From Neopestalotiopsis rosae (lineage: Eukaryota; Ascomycota; Sordariomycetes; Amphisphaeriales; Sporocadaceae): a stretch of 64,000 nucleotides of DNA. The stretch is taken from contig JALGAS010000002.1 in the NCBI GenBank assembly GCA_023078685.1, forward strand, positions 6,014,001-6,078,000. Reading direction: 5' to 3'. The number at the start of each line of letters is the position of its first letter. Positions within the stretch are counted from its first letter, which is position 1. Shown here in pieces: positions 49,127-60,403 of the stretch. Below the pieces are notes generated by a model. That model was not told the origin of the DNA. It saw only the letters and a program-made list of their open reading frames with translations, and searched no databases. Position numbers and translations under genes: made by a program.

Positions 49127-49698
49127 ATCTGGACACGATAGAAACGAGAGAGCAAAACGAGATAATGGCGTCGGTATCTTGATCTGAGGGAAAAGAAACA
49201 GATTGGGTGCTGGGTCTGGTGCTGGAACGGATGGGAGATGGCACGAAATTTCCACCCCAACCTGGAGGTCATGTAGGGCTTTCTCTCGCAAGCTGTGCAT
49301 AAAATTGGATTACCGGCGTTCAGGGAGTCGAAAGTTGGATTCTTTTTTTCGGGGATTAGGCTGCCTGGCCCTTCAGCAGCAAAAGCATGGCAAAGGGTCT
49401 GCAACGAATTGCAAGACGAGAAGACGAAGAGAAAAGAAGAAATTCACCGTCAATTGATCAATTGGAAGCACAATTGGTTTCTTAAACAGATACCCAGATA
49501 GTGGTTCCTTGACTGGCTAAAAAAAGGCAATTAAACAACATAATTCGCATTCACAAGAAAGTAAAAAGGAATCTGAGCCGGTCAAAGCTCGTCAATCCAG
49601 ACGAATTACGAGGCCATTGTGATCTTGTTCATTCATTCATTCATTTGTTCATTCTCTGTAAGAGTGTTTTGACGCATTGCTGCGCTTTGACCTTGTAT
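49127..49698. other. Convergent spacer between NOP10 and NOB1
   Basis: Contains the 3' flanks of both genes and a TTCA tetranucleotide run near 49630-49650. No gene seen. Confidence 0.5.
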
Positions 49699-51249
49699 CT
49701 AGTTTCTCTTCCTCGAGTTGACATTGCGACCAGCTCCCACTTTTACCTTGCCGCCGGTCCCGCTCGATCTGTAGCCCGTCAGGATGCCCGGGAGGTAATC
49801 CTCGTCCATCAAGTCACGCTGCCGCAGCCGCCGCTCGGCGTCCGTCTTTTGCGTAAACTCTTTTTGGTCCTCGGCCAGGATGAGGTCGCGGCCCCAGCCG
49901 TTCTTACCGCCGCCCTGCCCGCGGTACTTGCCGTTGGATGTGCCGTGGGTGGGCTTGGGCACGCTGTAGACGGCGCCCCGGTTGTTCCACTGGAAGTTCT
50001 TCTTGAGGTGGACCTGGAACTGGCCGCTGCTGTCGGTCGAGCAGCTCACGCGCGTCAGCGTGGGCTGGCCACACCGCGGGCAGAACTGCTTGCTCATGAC
50101 GCGCGTGATCTGGAAGCACCCGTGGCACCGCAGCACCCACTGCTTGACGCGCGTGATGCGCGCCAGGCTGGGCGACACAAGGTTCAGGTTGATGCGCAGT
50201 AGCACGTTTTGCATGGCGTAATCGGACGTGAGCAGGGCCACCTGTAGGACCCGCTGGATTGGCTGCTCAGGTGCCGCCTGCTGATCCTTTTGTTGGTGCT
50301 TCTTTAGGTTGGACGGTGTGATCCAGCCATCCTCGTCATCGTCGTCCTCCTCGACTTCCTCGACCTCCTCAGCTTGAACAGGGTCTTGCTCTTCTGTTGA
50401 GGCACCCTCTGCTGATGTGATTTCCTTTTCGGGCTCGAGGGTCAAGGTGTCGAGTTGGTGAGTAACGGCCTCTTGTGATATTTCGGGGACACCTTCCGGT
50501 ACACTGGTAGACTCTTCTACTGGCTGTTCCGACTGCTCTGCGACGGGTGCCTCTTCGATGGGGGCATTCTCAACGGCAGGGTTCTCTGCACTTGCGCTGT
50601 CCTGCTGCTCGGCGCTGGTCGCATCGACGTCAGTGGTGGCTGTTCCTTCTTGTGCGCCGTCGGTTGCCGTCTCCTCCTCGGGGTTGCCGCTGGTAGCCTT
50701 CTCTGCGGCCGCGGCCTCGTCCTTGGCGACTTGCGCGGGCGACTTGCCATTAACCCTCTTTTGCGAGGGCTCGTTTCGCAACCTCCAGTCGCCGCCGTTG
50801 CGCTCGCACTCCAACTCATAAGCCAGGGCGATCAAGTGCAAATCGGGCTTGCTGAGGACCTCGAGGTCACCGGTGCGCCGGGCAAAGTTGGTGACAAACT
50901 TGATGCTCTCTGGCTTTGGGTTGCGGAGGGTGAGGAAGGGCATCAGCTGGGTCTGCACCCGTATCCTGGTGGCCTCGTCCTTGATCTCGGGTATGACCGA
51001 GGGCAGTGTGTACAACTCTTCGGCCTGGGCCAAGAGCGTGCTGATGGGCGGGTCATTCTTGATGAGCGGTCCAGTGTCGATGATGAGAGTGTGGATGGGT
51101 TTTGTCGTGGTTGTGGGCGCCGACGACGGTGTTTCTTGTGGTATCTCGACGGGCTGTGACTGCGACTGCGACTGCGATTGCGACTGCGACGACTCGGGCT
51201 GCGGCGGCAGCGTCTCGGCCGGTTGCTGGGCTTCTGAGGGTTGCTCCAT
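49699..51249 (-). CDS. nob1: 20S pre-rRNA D-site endonuclease Nob1
   Basis: PIN-domain endonuclease that cuts 20S pre-rRNA at site D to make mature 18S rRNA in late pre-40S particles. Single exon, 516 aa, ATG at 51249. An N-terminal 50-residue extension rich in Gln/Ser/Pro contains a five-fold S-Q dipeptide run encoded by a TCGCAG-like tandem repeat. The PIN domain follows: HTLIIDTGPLIKNDP with the first catalytic Asp, VIPEIKDEATR with the Glu, and SKPDLHLIALAYELE with the next acidic residues. A long acidic linker comes next (VEEVEEDDDDEDGWITPSNLKKH contains the conserved DGWITPSN). The zinc ribbon has C-x2-C (LRCHGCFQ) and C-x2-C (FCPRCGQPT), and the C-terminus has basic YDQKEFT-like and NSRKRN blocks. 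Identification is firm. Confidence 0.95.
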   Translation of the reverse strand: MEQPSEAQQPAETLPPQPESSQSQSQSQSQSQPVEIPQETPSSAPTTTTKPIHTLIIDTGPLIKNDPPISTLLAQAEELYTLPSVIPEIKDEATRIRVQTQLMPFLTLRNPKPESIKFVTNFARRTGDLEVLSKPDLHLIALAYELECERNGGDWRLRNEPSQKRVNGKSPAQVAKDEAAAAEKATSGNPEEETATDGAQEGTATTDVDATSAEQQDSASAENPAVENAPIEEAPVAEQSEQPVEESTSVPEGVPEISQEAVTHQLDTLTLEPEKEITSAEGASTEEQDPVQAEEVEEVEEDDDDEDGWITPSNLKKHQQKDQQAAPEQPIQRVLQVALLTSDYAMQNVLLRINLNLVSPSLARITRVKQWVLRCHGCFQITRVMSKQFCPRCGQPTLTRVSCSTDSSGQFQVHLKKNFQWNNRGAVYSVPKPTHGTSNGKYRGQGGGKNGWGRDLILAEDQKEFTQKTDAERRLRQRDLMDEDYLPGILTGYRSSGTGGKVKVGAGRNVNSRKRN

Positions 51250-51988
51250 CTTTGCAATGTTTGATGCTGTTTATGGGAGATCTGGTGGTGGGGTTTGAAT
51301 AGCCGCCCAAAATTCGATTATGGCGGGGTTCGACATTCTGAAAATTTGAGCGGTGGATTGTGGCAGAACTGATAAGCGTAGCATTCATGCATACCTACCC
51401 ACCGTTATGTCATCACCTGGGAGCCAACCATGATTGATCTATCATCAACATTGGATAGCATCAAAGGTTCTATTGACATTGCTAATCTCGATGCGTCTAA
51501 TCTTCGATACGGGAGATTCATCAAACGCGCCGCACTTAAGAGCCGACTTCTACGATACAGCCCGGTCGGCATGCGCTCTTGTTCAAGCCAGGGAGCACTC
51601 TAGCCTACGCGCCAATCTGCATCGCCCCCTTTCCGTTTACTTTGACACGATTCACATAAAGTCAAGTGCAGGTCAGCAACAAATCCAGGTATACGAATTA
51701 TAATTATCATTATCGTGGCGGATACATGAAACAGGAGTGTTTTACTATTACGCTGTCGGGCGCTCAACATGACTATTCTGTTTTGCAGTGTCTGCACTGG
51801 GTTTACGCCACTCTAACTGTTACAGTTTGGATATCTCATTTCTTGTGATATATATCACATATGATTGAATTGACTAATAATTACATATTATGGTATAGGT
51901 TCGTACGCTATAAGTGCACTTTCATTTAGATGGCATTGACGACACATTGCTAATCTTGGAGCACCGAGCTTTCCAATAATGGCGCCGT
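51250..51988. other. Intergenic region
   Basis: Lies upstream of NOB1 and downstream of the ferritin-like gene. No gene seen; AT-rich from 51690 to 51900. Confidence 0.5.
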
Positions 51989-53077
51989 TTAGATCTCAAT
52001 GAGAGCAGGGCCAGCGACAACAGTCTCGTCGGTAACGCTCTCGTTGCAGCCAGTGAGGACGGCGTAGGTCTGGCCGGCGAAACCCTCGGGGATGACGACG
52101 GAAAAGCCACCGTCGACGGGCGTGGCCTCGACAAAGGTAGGGCCAGTCACGGCAATGAAGGCGGCGTAGACAGTGCCACCCTGGACGGAGTAACCCTGAA
52201 AAACTTGTCAGCGATGTTGCATGATGTGATGGCGGCGAGCAGTGTCAACTTACGGGAGTCAACAGGGTGACAGAGTCACCAGCCTTGATGGGCATGGCGG
52301 TGGAGGGGTCCAGCGACAGAGCTGGGAAAGCCTTGACGGGCAGAGCGGGGTTCTCAGCCGGGCAAGAGGTGATGAAGGGCGAGGCGAGGGAGTAGACCTC
52401 GTCCAGGGTCAGGGGAGCGTCGAAAGCCTGGGGGAAGGGCGACTTGTCGAGCTTGGAGCGGAGGTAGGCCGAGTGGCGGGCCTCGACGGTCAGGATGGAG
52501 CCGGCGGCCGTCAGGTACGTCTTGGACATGATGTCGGCGGCGGCGCCCAGGTAGGCGGAAACACCAACGCCCTCAAGGATCGAGGCCGTGGCCAGGAAGC
52601 TGTTGACGTCCGTGTAGCCAAAGTCGTATGTGCACTCGGCAACGGGTGTGGCACCGGCAGCTATGGGAAGACACGATGTTAGTTTTATGCGTTCTCAGGT
52701 AGATATCACAAAGATGTCTATTCTGGGATGGATTGACGAACCTGTCAGACCAGCGGTCAAGAACGAGACGTGAGCAGCCTCATCGCTGGAAACCTCCTTC
52801 AGGTTTGCGTAGAAGGTGGCATCGAATCCAGCATCAACGAAATCTTGCTCGGTGTACTTGGCAAGACCTTCACGGTAAAAGGTATCCTCGAGGTGCTCAA
52901 GGGTCAGAGCATAGTTGAGGATATCAGCTGTGTATAGTGCATTAGTCACTGAACTACCAGTGTAGCAAGGAACGGACAAGTATTACCATCTGTGATTTCT
53001 GCGCGCTTCTCAACGACAGGGGCGGCAGCGACAAGGCTGGCACCGCCGACAGCAAGAGCAACTTTTGAGATATACAT
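51989..53077 (-). CDS. Secreted Rds1-like ferritin-domain protein
   Basis: Four exons: 52987-53077, 52742-52927, 52254-52660 and 51989-52195, with introns of 59, 81 and 58 bp, giving 296 aa. The N-terminus MYISKVALAVGGASLVAAAP is a signal peptide, followed by VEKR, a Kex2-type processing site. The central region is a ferritin-like four-helix domain (Ferritin_2 type) whose helices carry TLEHLEDTFY, SSDEAAHVSF, ILEGVGVSAY and VEARHSAYL. These offer the Glu, ExxH, Glu, ExxH set expected of a di-iron site. A C-terminal beta-rich domain of about 100 residues follows. Relatives include fission yeast Rds1, induced by stress, and abundant secreted or wall proteins of filamentous fungi. A TATA box lies about 110 bases ahead of the ATG. 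Function is not established. Confidence 0.9.
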
Positions 53078-54524
53078 GATGACAGAGATGTTTTTGGAAA
53101 GATCAAGTAAGAGATGATGATGAAGGCTCAAAGATAGGGATAGAGATCTCTCTTATTTTACATTTGGTGCATTCAATGCTGGACCTTATATAAAGAAAAT
53201 AAGACGAGAGGATTATGTGTTTGCAAAACATAAGACCCTATCCTCTTGGTATTCACTTGGCTGTCGCTAGGCTGAGATCATTTCCGCATCTGCCGGATTT
53301 TGCCTGCATCTGCAATATCCCCAAATCTCACCCATTGATCAACGTGCAAACCTAGACGACATTCCACTGGGCCATCAACCTCCACGCGATGCAGGAGGTG
53401 GAGAAACATCAACACTCAAAAAAGGTCTCACTGCAATCTCCCCCATCTACGATCATCTGCAGCTACTTCTAGCGCTTCCCTTTCCGTCTCCCGGGGCGCT
53501 AGCGAAGTCCGGATAGGTAACCATCCGAAGTGTGTGTTTTTTTTCTCTCTCTAGGCCTCTTTTTTAGTCAGGGCCAACGCGCAGCGCCGGATGTGCTGTC
53601 AGCCGTGAGGAATATGGGGTAAGCTCGGGCAGCCTCAATTGCCCAATCCGGCAGTATAGCGTGCACATCACTGGCTGGCTCGCTGCCCGCTGGTGCCCGC
53701 TCGACTGGCCATAGTGCCCGGAGGAATGGGTTGCCGTCCATATTGAACCTCTACTTTACCCCACAAACGTCATGACAACTCTATCGCCTATAAGCTTACA
53801 TAGTTGACCCCTTGAATTCCTGCGCGATCTTCGACGCACTATACCAACTTGGCCTTCAGTAATCTCTTTGGGGCACGGCGCCCCTTTACGCCGTCGGTTT
53901 GCTTTAGCTGGAAATGAGGGACGGCGAGCCTGACGAACTCGACATAACCCCATCGAGGTATTCCCATGCGTTCTTTTGTGATCAAGACTTGGCGAGAGAG
54001 AGAACCTCTCAGCTCGAACCTGTGCGCCGGACGCTACAGCATCCGGGCGATCAACGAGAAAGAACATGACGAGCCCAAGTTGGGGGAAATGAGCAGAACA
54101 TGCCTGTGCGGAAGCCGAGATCGCACATCATGTTGTTGTTTGCTAGAGCTGTTGGAATGGACCGCTGACTGATGCGCAATTTACTTTCACTCGGAAACAT
54201 GTTGAGCCGGGGCAGCGGACGTCCTTTGTAGACCAAACTTGCCTCCTCTAGCGCGCCAGGACCTCTGTTGACATTGCCGGGGGTTTTGTTCATATCTAGC
54301 GAAGAGAAAGAAATAATGTCCCTGATGTCTAGTATCTTATAATATCCTTGTGATTTTGTGTTCCTGCATTTAGTTGTGGTTACGGACGCTCACTTTTTTT
54401 GGGAAGAAAGACACTCGTATTATCTTGACGATCTGGTTTACGGCATTTTACAATACTATCTTTTATCCTGTCGACATTACTATTATAATCATCATAATCA
54501 TAATCATCAATCACTACCACAACC
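53078..54524. other. Divergent promoter region
   Basis: Lies between the divergently transcribed Rds1-like and GPI-protein genes. It contains TATA and CT-rich tracts for the former and ATAATCATA repeats (54481-54510) in the leader of the latter. No gene seen. Confidence 0.5.
53184..53195 (-). promoter_or_regulatory. TATA box of the Rds1-like gene
   Basis: CTTTATATAAGG on the minus strand, 107-118 bases before the ATG at 53077, in a CT-rich setting. Fits a regulated, highly expressed gene. Confidence 0.6.
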
Positions 54525-54950
54525 ATGAAGGCCGTTCACTTCGTCGCTGTCCTTGGCGGTAAGCTTTCCATTTCCTTCAGGATTACTGTTTTTTTCGAGT
54601 CGTGTAGATCACGTTTGCTGATATAATCATTTCGAACAGCTTCGCTCGCTGCTGCCAGCTCAGACATGACCGTCAGCACCACGGTCATCTGCAGCTCGTG
54701 CCCCAACGTGACCTCGACCGCCGCCGACATTGTCACGCGATCTCCCGTGCCCACTACACCCTGCACCGCTCCGGCCCTGACCGTCATCAGCTCTGCCACA
54801 GCCGGCTCCTCTGCTGCCGGTAACGCGTCGGCCACTTACTCTGGATCGCCCAGCACCACGATGCCGCTCACCGTCTCGGGTGGCGAGAAGCTCGCTGGAG
54901 GTTTCGGTGGTGCGCTGGCCCTCGCCGCGGCCGTGGCATACCTGGTGTAA
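54525..54950 (+). CDS. Small GPI-anchored Ser/Thr-rich surface protein
   Basis: Two exons, 54525-54558 and 54640-54950, with an 81-bp intron (GTAAGC...CAG), giving 114 aa. The N-terminal MKAVHFVAVLGASLAAAS is a signal peptide, and the intron falls inside it. The mature part is Ser/Thr/Pro/Ala-rich with few charged residues and three cysteines (ICSSCPN and TTPCTAP). The C-terminus has a Gly/Ser attachment region (VSGGEKLAGG) followed by a hydrophobic tail ALALAAAVAYLV with no charged end, the pattern of a GPI-anchor signal. It is probably a cell-wall or plasma-membrane surface protein. I recognise no named family, so no function is offered. Confidence 0.82.
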
Positions 54951-55500
54951 TTCATCGGAAGCTGGGATTTGAGTGCTGATGAGAGAAAGTTCGTCACGGA
55001 GAAATACTATTCATCATGCTCAGTATACGTTACATTGTTGGACTACTTAGTGCATTGGCGTCGTCGACCATGACCCGAACTGTATATTCTGTATAATCCA
55101 AAGTTTCTGTATCCCACAACTATTGCACGCAATTATGACTTTTGTGAAAGCGATATACTTAAAATTGAGCTCTCGAAAGACTAGGATTGCCACCACCGAC
55201 AGGTTTGCAGCATTGCTTAGAGCTTTCAAGGAGAGATGATGGACATGAATGTAATGTCGGCCTTTCACACACAAGTTTGCAGGGCAGCCTCTCACAGTAC
55301 TTTGAAGACAATATGAACAAAGACTCTAAAGAAATGGTAGTCAATCCATTATAACCACACCTCCCAGGATACAAAAAAGAATCAACGAACTTTCGTACGC
55401 AAACATAGTGGGAGCCAAAGGCGCCATTGGAGCAATCCCTGGTCGTAGTCAAAGTCAGCATTCTGACACAGGCAAGAAGGATCGGGTTTGGCCTCCCTTG
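54951..55500. other. Convergent spacer
   Basis: Between the GPI-protein gene and the 2EXR pseudogene. No gene seen. Confidence 0.5.
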
Positions 55501-56208
55501 TCAGAGTCGCCAAGCACTTAAGCTTCCAACAAGTGTAACTATCTCAATCAAGCACCACTTGTTGTCCCAGCTCTTCGCCAACGATTCCCGCGGGCTGCGA
55601 ATCCTGCTGCCTTTTGACATAGTTGGAAGCCACCGTTTTTTCTCCCGTTGCAGATAGCTAAGTCTGATCCTGGGAGGTTTCCATCCGGTTTGGTTCTCAT
55701 ATGTCTCTCTAAATGTACCCTGCAACCAGCCAAAATGTCTTCCCCAGCGCCAGAAGGGTGGTTCTGACAAGACATCGAACCCTCTTAGTGCCCCTATTTT
55801 ATTCAAGTCCTCTTCCAAATTAAACTGCAGGAAGACCTCGGTATCTTCCACCTCAAAGATTGCTCTGCGTACCTTGGCCCTTTCCTCCTCGTTGGTGAGG
55901 CCTATTTCGCACCGGCCGATTCTTACTGTGTCATGCATGAAGTCGATCCAGATGTAAGGCGGCCCAATTGCGGCATTCACACATGCAGCCACGTGTAGGC
56001 CGGTAGAAAGTACTTCGGAACGGGACTCGTGGTAAGCTTATATTATGGCGAGCGGCCAAGTAGGACTGTCGAGATAGCCCACCTCTTTGTCGCTATTGGA
56101 CTTCTGGTGGAGATCAACGGTCCCAGGCAGGATTGAAAACCGCCATATTCTGAGACGAAGTTCCACGGGAAGGCGAGGGGAGTGGTGGAATGTGCCATCG
56201 TGTACGGG
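55501..56208 (-). pseudogene. Broken 2EXR-domain protein gene
   Basis: On the minus strand one frame from 56208 to 55501 reads like a fungal 2EXR-domain protein. It begins SPRLPVELRLRIWRFSILPG, the N-terminal 2EXR strand-helix, continues to AYHESRSEVL (the conserved xxHESR helix), then PPYIWIDFMHDTVRIG (the matching strand), and ends after a basic tail. A single TAA stop (56038-56040) interrupts it immediately before the HESR block, no in-frame ATG precedes the LPVELR block, and an in-frame TAG lies just upstream (56209-56211). An ATG frame in register +1 (MSVAEVY at about 56252) suggests a small frameshift near the original start. I tried introns around the stop; none keeps phase with acceptable length. 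The family is common and expanded in filamentous fungi and its function is unknown. A rare splice form or sequencing error is the alternative. Confidence 0.6.
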
Positions 56209-57297
56209 CTACATCGCATCTTGGGCAGCCTATATACTTCCGCAACCGACATGGAATCCGATATAGCTATGTGGCGCGGTGAAGCTAGCTGGCAGCTGAG
56301 GAGAGCTCAAATTTCGAGATTGGTCTGTTGGTGTTTTGAAACTACCGAGCAGCTCAAGAGGAAGATCAATAGCCGGTTACGCCGGAACTCATGGCGAACC
56401 CTGCGCGGGATCGCCTGGGCAGTGAAGGCTAATAGTTTTGGGGTTCAAAGGAGAACAGAATACGAGAATCTCCCCCCAATCCTCGGGTGGAATGCGTTAT
56501 GGTGACAAGATCCTAGAAGTGTGCTACCATCCCTGCAATCGCGGAAAGTACGCCATTTGCGCACTAGATTTTCCGCTTTTCCAGGCCAAAGAGATTGCAA
56601 AGCTCGAGTGCCCGGAAAGACACTTCTTCGTTTCTATCTATCAGATCATACTTGCACAAATACGAATAGTTGTTGACTTGGCATTTCTCAAGCGTGCTAC
56701 GAGTACAATATGGACTGTTCATCGCAGCGAAAGATGGGAAAAGGGGATCAAGTCATACTGAGACCTCCTCGAAATTCTGACTCGGATCATCTTTGACTAT
56801 CCAGTGATCAGCATTGCTCACCGAACTTCACAATTGGAAACTTTTTGCTCTATGTTTGCATATGATTTCTTAAGGCCGCCCAACTATATAGGGGGTTGCT
56901 ATGATGTAAGCTCTTGACAGAAAGAAACATGAATCTTAGAGAGACATTGTTTCGCTTCTATTTCGAATAAGGTAGAGCATTCGAAAACACAGAAAGGACC
57001 CTAGTCGGAGACCGCTATATATGTATGCGGGATGTGAGTCACTCAAGACGACGCTGGGCTTCATATCCATGATAAGATTGTCTACTTGTCGAGAACTATT
57101 TGAGAGTATCTAAACCAACCTACACGCGCAGCTATCTGCCTATCCTGTAAATGAGCAAGGAATAAGTAATAAACCGCAGCCTATATTCGGCTACGCCTTT
57201 TTGGTTGGTTCTATGAGGTTGATCTGAGCGTGAGCTTAATGGGGTGTTTCGAAAACACAGAGACACTGAATAAGGTACGGATGAGCAAAACCCGTCT
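56209..57297. other. Intergenic region
   Basis: No gene seen. Frames on the plus strand between 56182 and 56761 have no recognisable content. Confidence 0.4.
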
Positions 57298-58995
57298 TCA
57301 GTCGGCTCCTTTTTTCAAGTCCTCCACAGCAACATTCACCAAATTATCCTCCTCTCCAACTCTGACTTCCCACCTGCCGTCCTGATAGCCTTCTCTTACG
57401 TTCAGCTTCACTTTCACGTCGTAATCAGGGGTCATAATGACATTGGCGACATTTGACTTCTCGGTGGACGGCATTTCCCAACGCCCATTATTGGACACTG
57501 GCTCCATATCAAAGCGCATAATCAACATGCTGGTCCAGACCATGACCTGCGCGATGGCAAAGTGTCTTCCTGGACACAGAGTGGTACCCCCACCAAAACT
57601 TCTGTAAGCGGCCGGGGAAATATCCACGTTTTTCTTGTCGCCACGCAGGAAGCGTCGGTGATTAAAAGAATTGACATCCGAACCCCAGATCTGTGGGTCT
57701 GTATGAATGGAGATGGTTGGCATGAGTACCATGGCACCTTTCTTCAACAAATAGGTCTCGCTAACTAAAGTGTCTTTACAGACCTGACGGAGCGAGACAC
57801 CCATACTGTAAAGCCTGGTCGTCTCTTTGAAGGTTGAAACGAGAATAGGACATTGCGACACGATTTTGGTGACATCGAGGATATAGTGCGGTTGCTCCTC
57901 ATCACCAGATCGGTCGTTTGTTGTTGTGATGATCGCGGCAACCTCTCTGCGCACCTCTCTCAAGGCCTTCGGATTGGCGAACAGATGAAGGACCATCCAA
58001 AATACAGCGGCATAAGTATTGGTCAAGGTGGCTACTGTATGTCCAACTTCGAAGAGTGATCTGTCAGACATGGAAAATCCATAAGAGCGTCCCGAATCAT
58101 AGAAGTCATTTACAAGCTTGGTGGCTTGGCGGTGGTGGTTGTTGGTATAATAGTCCCGGAATGCATCTGCCACTATCTGACGATTACGAGCACCATGACG
58201 TGCGAGCCAACCTGGTAGAAAGAAGAGTTTGGGGATCTCTGGCTCAAACTCCCTAGGAGAGAAGCAAATGACGATTAGCATTCGTAACGACTTAGCACGC
58301 CGATCCCAGATGGGAATTACTTACCAGAATGCATTCTCTACTGTGCCGTCTTTAAAGGGATTGTGCGGTCCGTAGAGCACGTCGGTTGCGGCCAAGCTGG
58401 CGTGGTGCCTCAAACAATGATCCAATCCCACAATACTGCCGGGACGCAGAGTAGCCACTTCCTCACAAATGCGGCTCGCAACCCCCCTAATCATATCATT
58501 TAATGTTGCACCTGGGGCAAGAGATGGGTGCATTGCAGTGAAGATATTGCCATATTCCCCATTCTCTTCATCCGCATCATTTTCAAGTGTAGCTTTGGCG
58601 TCTTGACTGACGCCACAAAGCATCACCGAGAATTTCAATTGGATGGGCTGAAATGCGAGGGCCTTACTTTGTTTCTGGACGGATTGTACTATAGCCACCG
58701 AGGAAACGACATAGAGTTTGACACCCGGTAGCTGAAGTGTCGCGATGGGCAAGTTGTGCTTGTCTCTGGAAAAGGGGTTAGCATCAGCCATCAACTGAAG
58801 GAATCCGCATCCTCCCACTTACCTAAGCCGTGCATAGTAATCTTTTGGGTATCTGATCATACCAATGATGTGGCCAATAAAAGGGATCCTGCTCTGGATG
58901 ATGGGTGGTTCACGTTCGTCATGCCGAGGTCGCGCAAGTCGCCCTACGACCAGCCAGCAAAGCACAACTAGGCAAACAATGTAAAAAACAAACAT
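57298..58995 (-). CDS. Cytochrome P450, CYP7/CYP8-like type
   Basis: Three exons: 58823-58995, 58325-58765 and 57298-58252, with introns of 57 and 72 bp, giving 522 aa. The first exon supplies the membrane anchor (MFVFYIVCLVVLCWLVVGRL) and the hinge plus SRIPFIGHIIG. The K-helix ExxR is in STFKETTRLYSMG. The heme loop is FGGGTTLCPGRHFA with the ligand Cys near residue 431. The heme loop lacks the usual Arg two residues before Cys, as in CYP7A-type enzymes (FGSGATICPGR), so the clan rather than a defect explains it. The I-helix lacks the standard AGxDTT and reads ATLTNTYAAVFW. This suggests either an unusual oxygen-activation site or a prostacyclin-synthase-like rearrangement chemistry. The product would be an ER-bound heme-thiolate enzyme; its substrate is unknown. 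It is on the same strand as the next P450. Confidence 0.9.
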
Positions 58996-60403
58996 CTTAA
59001 AGCCTATACGAATCGCAATTAGGTCTTTAGTCTAAGAACGTAGTAATGAAGCGAAAGTGGTTAAGTGGTGCGGAGAATGCAAGGCTGGGACTCGAAACTT
59101 TGAGTATTATCGTCGGGACGGAAAATATCTGTTAGGAGAATGGACTCAGGTTTTATGTAGTAGTCGTAGCCTTGCGAGCTCCCAAATGACCCGTGCCAGG
59201 GGACTACATGATTCGGAAGGCAGTACCCGACCAACATGAGCATTTTGACGGTATCGATTCGCTGACGCAAGTCTCACGAACCATACTGACGAACACCATG
59301 GTCCACGGCACAATTCAGCCGGTAAATGCCTTGACTCCAGTCAGGAGCATTTTGACGGTAGCGATTCGTTGAAGCAAATCCTCTGCCATCATCACGTACG
59401 CCGTCAAGTGCTGCGCCTTGTTGGGATTGTTGCGTCAGATCAGCTGTGTCGACCTGTATTCTGCTCTAAAGCCGTTGGTGGTGTGGATTGCCTTATGCAA
59501 CGCGAATGGAGACACGGTTCAGCGTGGTCACTTTCTATCAATGCTGCAGCCGCCTTTGACAAAAGTTCTCATATGTGTGACATTGATGTGACGATGCAGA
59601 CGTACTGAGTAATATAGCCCCCCTCGTAGGGCCGGGTTGGGGTCTTAAAGCAAGTCTTACGATTACCTACGTTGCCAACTACCTATGGAACAGTCCGCGG
59701 CTTACACGGCAGGCTGACCCGCTCTCGGTATCACATTGTTGGAAATGATTGGTCCATGGATAATGCAGTTGGTACAATAATATGTCGGTCAGTGCCTTGC
59801 CAGGGTAGCCTTGAGCAGGGCTGCATGACCGTTATCATTCACCGGCGGCATGACGGGCGTCACGCTTTTGCCGCCGAGCACGCAAATCGGGGTCCAAATA
59901 CTAACGTAGTATTCCGTATGGCATGAACCAAAAGCCCAACGTCAGGCTGTGCTGCAATGCGAGATACCAGATGGGCAGGAATACGTCTGCGCGTCTCTGC
60001 GCAGCACGTAGGCTTGCACAGGCAAATCTTGCTGGGTCTTTCACTATGCACAACTCTCTCACCCTGGTCACGAAGAAGAGAATGCGTCAATCACACGATC
60101 ATCACCATTATATTATATTCACTGCAAGGCTTGCTGACTCGAAGGATCTAAATTCTATAATCAAAGCTAGTGACATGCGACCATGCTACCATCGCCCGCC
60201 GGTATTTACGCTGCTGCGGCATTGCATTACACAAAGTCATATTATCTAGATCTGAAGACTTCTCGCTGAGATGGATCTACTTGGGCGCACAAATTGTCGT
60301 TATCGAGGTCGTTTGAATATCATGCGCCAATACCATTTGCAAAGATAAGATCTGGCGATAATCTCGATACCTTCCTCCAGGACGTTCTACGAAGTAGGCA
60401 TTC
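58996..60403. other. Intergenic region between two P450 genes
   Basis: No gene seen. It contains an imperfect direct repeat (59238-59275 and 59345-59383). The open frames are short and carry no domain; transposon ends were looked for and not found. Confidence 0.45.
59238..59383. repeat. Imperfect 38-bp direct repeat pair
   Basis: Copies at 59238-59275 and 59345-59383 share GAGCATTTTGACGGTA and then ATTCG, AGCAA-type blocks, with about five differences. The copies start 107 bases apart. Origin unknown. Confidence 0.6.

Noticed and set aside
54481..54512. ATAATCATA repeats as an origin or regulatory array
   Set aside because: Only a few imperfect units in the leader of the GPI-protein gene; ordinary AT-rich leader is the simpler reading.
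59616..59645. C-run/G-run segment that looked like a transposon terminal repeat
   Set aside because: No matching inverted copy or target-site duplication was found within several kilobases.
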